Assembly: GCA_003242955.1 (NCBI GenBank)
Contig: QJPH01000301.1
Location: 1-64,000 of the forward strand
Length of the DNA: 64,000 nt
Reading direction: 5' to 3'
DNA from: Candidatus Methylumidiphilus alinenensis
GTDB lineage: Bacteria; Pseudomonadota; Gammaproteobacteria; Methylococcales; Methylococcaceae
Shown here in pieces: positions 26,111 to 33,295 of this stretch (its first letter is position 1; the number at the start of each line of letters is the position of its first letter). The notes under the pieces are model-generated. The model saw only the letters and a program-made list of their open reading frames with translations, was not told the origin of the DNA and ran no database searches. The translations under genes were made by a program, and so were the position numbers.

Positions 26111-26376
26111 ATCGTTCCCACGCTCCCGCGTGGGAATGCAGCCTTTACCGCTCCTGCGGTTCGATACCTCCGACGCAGGAGCGTCGCCGGAGGCATTCCC
26201 ACGCAGAGCGTCAATGCCATTAAGTCAAGGAAAAACCCGTCGTTCCGGCATGGAATGCCGGAACCCAGATGCCATGGAGGGCGGGCTAGATTCACCTCCC
26301 TGTGTTCTGGATACCGGCAATCCATGCCGGTATGACGGCTTAACTTAATGGCAGTGACGCAGAGCGTGGGAACGAT
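26111..26376. repeat. Family A element interrupted by a CACTGCC element
   Basis: ATCGTTCCCACGC (26111) and GCGTGGGAACGAT (to 26376) are the outer ends; the interior palindromes match 9183-9283 in the opposite orientation. The interrupting unit is 26212-26356. Confidence 0.75.
26212..26356. mobile_element. 145-bp CACTGCC MITE, second copy in family A
   Basis: Ends CAATGCCATTAAGTCAAG (two changes) and CTTAACTTAATGGCAGTG, the same 145-bp length as the copy at 9038. Flanking 11-bp duplications ACGCAGAGCGT at 26201-26211 and 26357-26367 are the complement of those at the first locus, so the same target base positions were used. Confidence 0.8.
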
Positions 26377-26390
26377 ACATGTTAAGTTTT

Positions 26391-27488
26391 TTATATATCT
26401 TTGAGTACAGTAAGACTATAATCGTGGCGAAAGCTTAGATAGATTATACCGCCAACGATACTCCAGAATAAAGGTATCGTAAAAAACAGCAGTGAAAATA
26501 AAATGACAAGTTCCCCACCCTTGCCCATTTGCTGACCGATACTGACCAAGCCGAATGCAGAAAACATTATTATAAAAGCCCCTTCCCGCACTCCATGACC
26601 GCCAATGCTGATCGGCAGACTTACGACGCATATCACGACAGTCATAATAATGAGCATCTGCAAGTAAGTAACGCCAAGACCAATGGCGATTGCTATGGAA
26701 TAGCAAGCCGCAATAAGCACTATCGTCAAAATTATGCCCATGGCCATACTAGCTAGTGTTAGTTTGAGCGCAACCCCGTGCTGACGAAAACCAGAAATCA
26801 TAAGTTTAAAAATATGCTTATGCGGAATCAAATCAACTAGCTTACGTAAACGGGCAGGAAAACGCTGGAATGGTATAAATATAAGAAGCAATCCAACTAT
26901 TGACGATATGGAGAAAATACCAAGAAGAGCATACATTATCGTACTCATTTGGCTAGATTCAGCATTATTTCTAAATTGCCAAAACATACTGATAAGACTT
27001 CCGAAAATTAATATCATCAAACCAATTGCTCGATCCATAATAATAGACAGAGTTGCATAAGTTTTATGATTCGGAGCGTATTTTTGCACATAAAGGGCTT
27101 TGATTATATCTCCGCCTATAGCCCCTAGCAAAAATGAATTAAAAAATTGACCGATGAAGGTAATCATCGTGACAGTAAGAACCGGCAAATGTATGCCCTG
27201 TACCAGTAATAAAAACCACCAACGCAAAGCAGCCAACAGATTAACCAAACCAAACAGCAGGCAAGCAATCGTGAGCCAAAAAGGGTCAGCCACTATTAAT
27301 TGCCTGACAAGCTCCGACCAATCGAGCTTTTTTGATATATAAACAATAATAAGCAATGTAATTGCGAATCGAAAAACAAAACCGTTTATGTTTTTCTTAA
27401 ACTTGGATTTGTACGATTGTTCGATCACATTATAAGTCCAAATAAATCCAACAAATAAATTGATGTTACGCAACGCGGTAAGGTGCAA
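26391..27488 (-). CDS. Lysylphosphatidylglycerol synthase-type/AglD-like integral membrane protein
   Basis: A polytopic protein of up to 365 residues with about eight membrane helices and the LPG_synthase_TM/AglD layout: Leu-Arg-Trp-Trp near residue 88, Gly-Gly-Asp-Ile-Ile-Lys-Ala near 124, a short Asp-Arg-Ala-Ile-Gly-Leu segment near 152, and Ser-x-Gly-Gly-x-Gly-Val-Arg-Glu near 297. Relatives act in lipid or polyprenyl-glycan transfer across the membrane. It lies beside a GT2 and a GT-C-like gene on the same strand, so a role in surface glycan assembly is inferred. The first ~25 residues may not be part of the protein. Confidence 0.75.
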   Translation of the reverse strand: MHLTALRNINLFVGFIWTYNVIEQSYKSKFKKNINGFVFRFAITLLIIVYISKKLDWSELVRQLIVADPFWLTIACLLFGLVNLLAALRWWFLLLVQGIHLPVLTVTMITFIGQFFNSFLLGAIGGDIIKALYVQKYAPNHKTYATLSIIMDRAIGLMILIFGSLISMFWQFRNNAESSQMSTIMYALLGIFSISSIVGLLLIFIPFQRFPARLRKLVDLIPHKHIFKLMISGFRQHGVALKLTLASMAMGIILTIVLIAACYSIAIAIGLGVTYLQMLIIMTVVICVVSLPISIGGHGVREGAFIIMFSAFGLVSIGQQMGKGGELVILFSLLFFTIPLFWSIVGGIIYLSFRHDYSLTVLKDI

Positions 27489-27602
27489 ACCACAAGGAGC
27501 AATTGCGCCCTCGTCATCAAAGGGAGCGACGGCGAAGGGAAAAAACCAGTCAGGCCCGTCACTATCAACCTAGCATTGCCGTATCACCTATCACTCGCGT
27601 TT

Positions 27603-27720
27603 TTACGTTGCGTCGTTGCGCCGTTGCGTGAGACCTTCTTTTGCCTTTCTCACAATGCGGCATGTCATTCACTGGGCGAAGATTTTTTGCCTCACGCAAC
27701 GGCGCAACGACGCAACGTTA
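27603..27720. mobile_element. ACGTTGCGTCGTTGCG inverted-repeat element
   Basis: 30-bp inverted ends (27603-27632 and 27691-27720, 29 of 30 matching; core ACGTTGCGTCGTTGCGCC) enclose about 58 bp. A second full copy is at 32893-33014 and partial copies at about 26042 and 39700. Both full copies are followed by AGAGCA. The rest of 27489-27778 shows no gene. Confidence 0.7.
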
Positions 27721-27778
27721 AGAGCAATGCAGAATATACAAGGCCCGCCATAAACTGAGGCTTGCCATCCCCTTCGAC

Positions 27779-27881
27779 ATAAGCGTTCACCCCCCCTGCC
27801 TTTATCCTGGGAGCGAGGCCATCTTGGCCGCTATTTCAGCGGACGAGACGTCCGCGCTCCCAGGGGGGAGTGAACGCTTAC
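27779..27881. mobile_element. GTAAGCG-end MITE overlapping the 3' end of the GT2 gene
   Basis: ATAAGCGTTCACCCCCC and the inverted GGGGGGAGTGAACGCTTAC bracket a GCGGACGAGACGTCCGC-type hairpin. The GT2-methyltransferase frame runs into it and stops at 27831, so its last ~15 residues are repeat-encoded. Confidence 0.7.
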
Positions 27882-29429
27882 TTCAACACTAGCGTCACTT
27901 AGACGGGATCGTACAGAAAATAAAATCTGATACCCAAGCAAGCTCGGCATTAGTTTAGTAAAAAACCCGATAACCGCATTCATTGCCACAATTAAAGGGT
28001 TACTAACAGTAACGCCCAGCAGCGATTCAATTGGCATAATGGTCACTGCTTCAGTAACTATTTCATAACCTGCATGTTCAAGCATTTGTCTTGCGCTTTT
28101 GCAAGTAAAAAACTTTAAGTGCGTTTTATCCAAAATTCCGCGATCAGTATATTCAAACCGTCCAAAAAGCAAAGAAAGGCGAACCGTTATATTAGCGACA
28201 TTTGGGATAGACACCAGTAAAAGCCCATGCGGATTAAGCAACTGATGGCAATCAGTCAGCAACTTAAAAGAATTGCGTACATGCTCTAAAACGTCTCGAA
28301 GCATAATCCGGTCATAACGGCAACTCGCAAATGTTGTTAAAGCATGCTCAAGCCCTTGGTCAATATCTGTCCGAAGATATTTCCCCATGATTTTTCTATG
28401 TTTAGGTTCTTCAAGCATGTCAATACCGTCTACCCGGTTGCCCTGATCAACCAACCTTTCAGCAAAAAAACCTTCACCACAACCTATATCCAATACATCC
28501 TGCTGCTTGCCTATCCATAACATAAAATAATGAAGTTCGGAGTATTTATTTTCATTGACAGGAAGACGGATAAAGTATTCTTTATATTCTGGGTAACATA
28601 TCAGTGAATTAATCGTTCGCTTATAGCGAATAACCGAATAAAATACATCTTTGGCATATTTCATCCCATCAACATAGCATATTTCATCACCATAATACGT
28701 TGGGATAGGAACCTCCATAATTCTAAACCCTTGATGATGCAATTTAATAATTATCTGTGTATCGAAGTGGAATACATCTGTCATATAATCAAGATTTATA
28801 TGCCGAAGAGCTTGCAAACTATAAGCACGGTAACCACTATGGAATTCCGTCAAATCCATGCTCAAAGCTTTGTTTTCCAGAAATGTCAGAATTTTATTAC
28901 CTATATATTTATAGATAGGCATTCCCCCTTTTATTGCACCACCATAATCCTTCATAATTCTCGATCCAAATACAGCATCTGCCTCACCCATTACTAGTGG
29001 GGTATAAAGGTCAGATAATATTTCAGGCGCATATTGTCCATCACCATGTAATAAAACAACAATATCAAATCCTTTATCAATAAAATACTTATATCCAAGC
29101 TTCTGATTGCCACCATAACCAAGATTACTAGAATTCTTGATGACTGTCAATTTATCAAGTTCTGCCAGCGTTTTTATGCCAACTGCCAATTCATAAGTAT
29201 GGTCGTGGCTGGCATCGTCGAATATAACGATTTCTTCAACTTTACTCCATACATCTGCCGGGATACGCTTTAACACTTTGGCTATGGTAGTCACAGCGTT
29301 ATACGAAACGATTAAGATACCTATGCGTTTTTCACAGGTTTGAACTGAAACAGCATTATTTTCAACCATATTTAATGAAACTGATGAAGTATTTTTGCTT
29401 TCAGGAACAATTTCATGATGATCAACCAT
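27831..29429 (-). CDS. Glycosyltransferase family 2 - class I methyltransferase fusion
   Basis: 532 residues in two modules. Residues ~35-260 are a GT2 of the polyprenyl-phosphate sugar transferase type (Ile-Val-Ser-Tyr-Asn, Phe-Asp-Asp-Ala-Ser, and metal-binding Gly-Asp-Gly at about 129-131), without the C-terminal membrane helices common in that group. From ~300 a SAM-dependent methyltransferase follows (Asp-Val-Leu-Asp-Ile-Gly-Cys-Gly-Glu-Gly, about 311-320; Asp-Val-Leu-Glu-His near 377). It probably makes and modifies a lipid-linked sugar. ATG 29429 is preferred; a GTG at 29462 lies inside a repeat end. The final residues after Ser-Asp-Ala-Ser-Val-Glu-Val are encoded by a MITE. Confidence 0.85.
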   Translation of the reverse strand: MVDHHEIVPESKNTSSVSLNMVENNAVSVQTCEKRIGILIVSYNAVTTIAKVLKRIPADVWSKVEEIVIFDDASHDHTYELAVGIKTLAELDKLTVIKNSSNLGYGGNQKLGYKYFIDKGFDIVVLLHGDGQYAPEILSDLYTPLVMGEADAVFGSRIMKDYGGAIKGGMPIYKYIGNKILTFLENKALSMDLTEFHSGYRAYSLQALRHINLDYMTDVFHFDTQIIIKLHHQGFRIMEVPIPTYYGDEICYVDGMKYAKDVFYSVIRYKRTINSLICYPEYKEYFIRLPVNENKYSELHYFMLWIGKQQDVLDIGCGEGFFAERLVDQGNRVDGIDMLEEPKHRKIMGKYLRTDIDQGLEHALTTFASCRYDRIMLRDVLEHVRNSFKLLTDCHQLLNPHGLLLVSIPNVANITVRLSLLFGRFEYTDRGILDKTHLKFFTCKSARQMLEHAGYEIVTEAVTIMPIESLLGVTVSNPLIVAMNAVIGFFTKLMPSLLGYQILFSVRSRLSDASVEVSVHSPLGARTSRPLK

Positions 29430-29450
29430 TGCTTTCAATATACCCTGATA

Positions 29451-29550
29451 GTAAGCGTTCACCCCCCCGGGAGCGCGGGCGTCTCGCCCGCTGAAATGGC
29501 GGCCAAGATGGCCGCACTCCCAGGAAAAAGCGGGGGGAGTGAACGCTTAC
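29451..29550. mobile_element. 100-bp GTAAGCG-end MITE with perfect 8-bp target duplication
   Basis: GTAAGCGTTCACCCCCC (29451) and its inverse (to 29550) enclose a GCGTCTCGCCCGC / GGCGGCCAAGATGGCCGC hairpin cargo. CCCTGATA occurs at 29443-29450 and 29551-29558. Ends starting GTAA and 8-bp duplications fit the IS66 family, so this is probably an IS66-derived non-autonomous unit. Confidence 0.8.
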
Positions 29551-29581
29551 CCCTGATATTTGTTTTAATAAAGCCACAAGC

Positions 29582-31435
29582 TTAAGGCATACGTTTAGGA
29601 TTTGCTACCAAAAACGCCGAACTCCATCTATGCTTTGCAACGAATGCCTCCGTAGCCAACTCCAATTGAAACGGGTTATTTATGCGCAGGAGCCTCAATG
29701 TCGGCGATTGCGAAACGATGCTAACGCCTTCCTTTGCCGTAAGCTGCGAAGCCCACGCCTCAAACAGACTAATCTCATTGATTAACATGTTAAACTTTCC
29801 ACCAGCAATCATTTTATCCATCGGATCGTTTTGGTTCAAACCCGGTGTGGAATTATCAAGCAAGAAACTGTTTAGCACCGTTTGAGCCTGTTGATTGCGC
29901 ATCGGGGTAAACAACCAATAATCTGCTGCGAGCATCTCATCAAGGTGAAAGGTACTAGGTCTCACCCAATCCACAGGCCGGAATATTTTTACATCAGGCA
30001 TCGGTGGCATTGTTATACGCCAGTAGTCAATTGTCGATTGAATAAAACTATCGACTGGCAGTCGTGTGAATGAATATATAGTGATATTGCGACCTTCACT
30101 TTTTACTTCCTTGGCAAAACTCTTTGCTTGATCGTAGACTGGTTCATTCTCAGCCGCACCAGAGGTCAAGTTTACACCCGTTTTTAATTGCCATGCCAAA
30201 GAGGGATGCCGTTGCGGCAACAACATTGCCATATTCATCGGCGGAACGAGCATAAACCCCGCCAATAGTGCCAATTTCCACCCGTTAATTTCTCGCATAG
30301 CCATTAAAATCGCCGGTAAGGAAAATACGACAGCCATAAATATAAACGGAATGACAAAGCGTGTCTGATTGACCCCGCCCGAACCGAACAACCAGAACCA
30401 TATGCCAAACAACAAGGCAATGGATGCGCCAACTGTCAACCCCACAAGCTCTGCCTTGGCAGACAATACTCCGTCTTTGAAACTTCGCCAAAAAGAATGA
30501 ATGATCAATATCATTATCCCCACATACCACACTATGAATGGATAACCTGGCCCACCCAATCGAATAGCATTTGACAATTCAGACCATGACAACACGAACT
30601 CATTTTTCATCATGACTATTACGGCACGGCCAAAAGCCAAGTTTTGCACGGACAAATACTCAGATGATGATGAAACAGCAAAGGTGGCTACATAGGGTAT
30701 TGCTAAAATAATCATGCCCATTGCCATCCATCGCAGTATCTTCTTTCTCTTTTCCTTCGCATTCCAAACCAGCAACAATTTAACGAAGCCTAACCCAAAC
30801 CAAGTCAGGCCAATCAACATCATTACAAGCATGCCTGAAGGTTTAATGGTGAGGCATAAACTTGACAAAACTGCCGCCAAGGCCAACCAACCCAAAGATT
30901 GAGCGAAAATGCTTCTGACGATTGCCGATGCTGCCAAAGCCGCGACACCGGAAAGAAAACCATCAACCATTCCCCAACATGCAAAGACGGCAAAATTTTG
31001 AGATACTTCAAACAAGTACAAACAGGGCGTAACTGAAACAAAAACCGCAACCAGCAAAAGATTCCACTTGTCTTGAGCGTCAAGTTTACGATGGTAACCG
31101 CTGATAACAACCGCTAAAGAAATAAAAAAAATTGGAAGGAATACCGAACGAAAATAGAATGGACGGAAATCAGCATCAAATCCAAACGGGTACGACATTA
31201 ACACTGTTCCGGGGGGGCGAAGCGTAGGCGGAACGTTGAACGGGTTAAATGGCTTTAATTGATGCCATTCTGTCCAAAAATTATAGGCCTTCTGAAAGTA
31301 GGTATAGGCATCATAAATTGGCGGTTGCAGGCTTTGCTGCGCATGCTGCCATATTGTCACACCTATGAAACAAACCCACAGAAACAACACTAATAATTGT
31401 TTGTGACTCCGAAATTCATGGATAAGACGATTCAT
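29582..31435 (-). CDS. Multi-pass membrane glycosyltransferase-like protein (GT-C type)
   Basis: A 617-residue protein with about eleven hydrophobic helices over residues 15-420 and a soluble, probably periplasmic C-terminal domain of ~190 residues. An acidic Tyr-Asp-Ala-Tyr in the first external loop (about residue 41) resembles the catalytic loop of GT-C enzymes such as ArnT/PMT relatives, which use polyprenyl-phosphate sugars. It sits beside the GT2-methyltransferase and the flippase-like gene, so it may be the final transferase of the same pathway. Specific family not recognised. Confidence 0.65.
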   Translation of the reverse strand: MNRLIHEFRSHKQLLVLFLWVCFIGVTIWQHAQQSLQPPIYDAYTYFQKAYNFWTEWHQLKPFNPFNVPPTLRPPGTVLMSYPFGFDADFRPFYFRSVFLPIFFISLAVVISGYHRKLDAQDKWNLLLVAVFVSVTPCLYLFEVSQNFAVFACWGMVDGFLSGVAALAASAIVRSIFAQSLGWLALAAVLSSLCLTIKPSGMLVMMLIGLTWFGLGFVKLLLVWNAKEKRKKILRWMAMGMIILAIPYVATFAVSSSSEYLSVQNLAFGRAVIVMMKNEFVLSWSELSNAIRLGGPGYPFIVWYVGIMILIIHSFWRSFKDGVLSAKAELVGLTVGASIALLFGIWFWLFGSGGVNQTRFVIPFIFMAVVFSLPAILMAMREINGWKLALLAGFMLVPPMNMAMLLPQRHPSLAWQLKTGVNLTSGAAENEPVYDQAKSFAKEVKSEGRNITIYSFTRLPVDSFIQSTIDYWRITMPPMPDVKIFRPVDWVRPSTFHLDEMLAADYWLFTPMRNQQAQTVLNSFLLDNSTPGLNQNDPMDKMIAGGKFNMLINEISLFEAWASQLTAKEGVSIVSQSPTLRLLRINNPFQLELATEAFVAKHRWSSAFLVANPKRMP

Positions 31436-31460
31436 TTACAAATCCAATTATTTATGGTTT

Positions 31461-31717
31461 ATCGTTCCCACGCTCCCGCGTGGGAATGCAGCCTTTACCG
31501 CTCCTGCGGTTCGATATCCCCGACGCTGGAGCGTCGCCGGAGGCATTCCCACGCAGAGCGTCACTGCCATTAAGTTAAGAAAGGTAGCCCGTATGAAGCG
31601 AAGCGGAATACGGGTTTCCGAGCCACGAACATCCCGGATTACGCCGCAAAGCGGCTACATCCGGGCTACAGCTTTTGCCTTAACTTAATGGCAGTGACGC
31701 AGAGCGTGGGAACGATA
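31461..31717. repeat. Family A element interrupted by a CACTGCC element with different cargo
   Basis: The outer ends ATCGTTCCCACGC and GCGTGGGAACGAT and interior palindromes match 26111-26376. The inserted unit is 31562-31696. The element fills the gap between the GT-C gene and xoxJ. Confidence 0.75.
31562..31696. mobile_element. 135-bp CACTGCC MITE carrying a GTAGCCCG palindrome
   Basis: Perfect ends CACTGCCATTAAGTTAAG and CTTAACTTAATGGCAGTG; duplications ACGCAGAGCGT at 31551-31561 and 31697-31707. The interior (GTAGCCCGTATGAAGCGAAG ... GCTACATCCGGGCTAC) is unlike the GTCATTCCGGC cargo of the other copies. Confidence 0.8.
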
Positions 31718-31739
31718 CATTAAAATAGGGTTAGATTGC

Positions 31740-32564
31740 CTAGTCTACTAAAGGGACATGGTAATCCAAAAGGATTTTATGTATTTCCGTTTCCTTAGCC
31801 TCTATCAATCTGTTAATCTCCTGCTTCCTTTCCACGTCAGGCACCCTGACCGCCATGGAAATGGGAAACTCAAACTTAATGCCGTCATCGGAATGCATTG
31901 GAATGATTTCCACTGGGATTTTCTTGTGATACTGCAACCAACCGGCGATTGGACCCCAAACGATTGCCATGTCCAGCTTACCTTCTTTCATGTCCTTTTC
32001 CAGCATCTCGGCGGTGTTGACAGAGGCATCCCCGGTCATCGTCTGATAGGGTTTGGCATAACCGACTAGGTCGTGCTTTAACAACCAATCCGTCGCAGGA
32101 GAAGCATCAAACATGGCCAGTTTTAATTTACCCTTGCGTTCTTCTGGTAAATTAACCAGATCCTCCGGTGATTTTATATCGTCAAAGCCACGTTTTTTAA
32201 CGACCACCAATACGTAGGAGGAACGATAATAGGGTTTCGTCGTTGCAGCCATTTCCGCCCCAGTAGGATAGCCTATTATCACATCGCATTTAAACTCACC
32301 GGTATCGGCCAACTGTGCTTTAAGGGTATTGCGGATAAAACCCATGCGCTGCGGAAACCAAGTGTATTCAACTTTCTTGCCCAGTTCTTTTCCCAAAAGA
32401 TCGGCAATCTTGTTTTCAAAACCTTGTTTTTTCTGATCGGAATACGGTGGGTTATTCGGGTCGGCACAGACCTTGAGTGTTTCTCCCTCCCAGGCTTGTG
32501 CGGCGGGTATAAGAAGCAGGGTCGTCAAGCCAATCAATAGTTGTTTGTGTAGTCTCGTCATCAT
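31740..32564 (-). CDS. xoxJ: XoxJ: periplasmic solute-binding-like partner of XoxF
   Basis: XoxJ/MxaJ proteins resemble family-3 ABC solute-binding proteins and are required with PQQ methanol dehydrogenases, probably for activation. The 274-residue protein has a signal peptide ending Ala-Gln-Ala (about residue 24), then Leu-Lys-Val-Cys-Ala-Asp-Pro-Asn-Asn-Pro-Pro-Tyr-Ser (about 29-42), the hallmark start of quinoprotein-dehydrogenase-associated substrate-binding proteins, and Gly-Phe-Glu-Asn-Lys-Ile-Ala near 48. xoxF lies upstream on the same strand. A small, apparently frameshifted frame ends 3 nt before this start. Confidence 0.88.
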   Translation of the reverse strand: MMTRLHKQLLIGLTTLLLIPAAQAWEGETLKVCADPNNPPYSDQKKQGFENKIADLLGKELGKKVEYTWFPQRMGFIRNTLKAQLADTGEFKCDVIIGYPTGAEMAATTKPYYRSSYVLVVVKKRGFDDIKSPEDLVNLPEERKGKLKLAMFDASPATDWLLKHDLVGYAKPYQTMTGDASVNTAEMLEKDMKEGKLDMAIVWGPIAGWLQYHKKIPVEIIPMHSDDGIKFEFPISMAVRVPDVERKQEINRLIEAKETEIHKILLDYHVPLVD

Positions 32565-32567
32565 TTA

Positions 32568-32724
32568 TTACCGGTTTGTATTTAAGTTTTTGAACTCAAT
32601 GTTCTGTTCTGCTGCAATCTCTTCTCTTCGTGCCTTGGCTTGGGCAAGTCGTACATCTGCTTCTTTCTTAACTATGTCCTCTGCGCTTATTCAGTTCAAT
32701 GGCACCAATTGAAAATTGAGTCAT
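32568..32724 (-). pseudogene. Small frameshifted frame immediately upstream of xoxJ
   Basis: An ATG at 32724 with TTGGAGC about 10 nt upstream opens a frame (Met-Thr-Gln-Phe-Ser-Ile-Gly-Ala-Ile-Glu-Leu-Asn) that stops after 18 codons. The +1 frame continues with Ser-Ala-Glu-Asp-Ile-Val-Lys-Lys and a charged Ala/Lys/Glu helix, ending at a TAA (32568-32570) placed 3 nt before the xoxJ ATG. The spacing suggests translational coupling and a real small gene of about 50 codons, disrupted by one extra base or a sequencing error. I do not recognise the product. Confidence 0.4.
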
Positions 32725-32892
32725 GTAATAAAGCTCCAATTATTAATAAGATAGCAATAAGGTATAAATTGCTGCTGGGATGAAAAACCCCAAACCTTTG
32801 AAAATTTCATTGTAGTGAAAAACTGGATAGGACGACAAAAAGCCTAGACACTCAACGCTATCCTCATCTCTACGTCGTCATCACTACTTCTT

Positions 32893-33014
32893 TTACGTTG
32901 CGTCGTTGCGCCGTTGCGTGAGACTTTCTTTTGCTTTCTTGATGTACTGCTATGCTGGCCGTAAATTCAGGACACCGTTTTTTTCTCACGCAACGGCGCA
33001 ACGACGCAACGTTA
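32893..33014. mobile_element. ACGTTGCGTCGTTGCG inverted-repeat element, second copy
   Basis: Same 30-bp ends as 27603-27720, with a different ~62-bp interior, located between xoxF and the small frame upstream of xoxJ. The rest of 32725-33155 shows no gene. Confidence 0.7.
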
Positions 33015-33155
33015 AGAGCAGAGCATTGTGGGTTGTAATTGATAGGCCGATTTTGAAATCAAGGTGCACCGCTTTCTCAAACCAACCCATCCCTTTGAAA
33101 CGGAACACCACCCTAACATCTGAACCGCTATCGAATTATACGACATTCACAAAGA

Positions 33156-33187
33156 AACGCCCCGGTCGATTGCACGACCAGGGCGTT
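33156..33187 (-). terminator. Terminator of xoxF
   Basis: On the minus strand AACGCCCTGGTCG pairs with CGACCGGGGCGTT, followed by TCTTTG. It lies about 110 nt after the xoxF stop, displaced by the MITE at 33222-33288. Confidence 0.65.
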
Positions 33188-33221
33188 AATTAGGCAGAAT
33201 AAACCTGAATCTGGTTCAGAT

Positions 33222-33288
33222 GTAAGCGTTCACCCCTACCTAAAATTCCCTCGCCCTGCGGGAGAGGGTTAGGGGGGTGGACGCTTAC
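33222..33288. mobile_element. 67-bp GTAAGCG-end MITE in the xoxF 3' untranslated region
   Basis: GTAAGCGTTCACCCC (33222) and GGGGTGGACGCTTAC (to 33288) enclose a CCCTCGCCCTGCGGGAGAGGG hairpin. GTTCAGAT is duplicated at 33214-33221 and 33289-33296; the right copy touches the xoxF stop codon (33296-33298). Confidence 0.8.
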
Positions 33289-33295
33289 GTTCAGA

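Noticed and set aside
26041..26348. Several frames inside the nested repeats
   Set aside because: They are translations of palindromes and appear on both strands, as at 9 kb and 31.5 kb.
32473..32712. Plus-strand frame overlapping the xoxJ start
   Set aside because: Its composition mirrors the minus-strand xoxJ and the small frame upstream of it; no ribosome-binding site.
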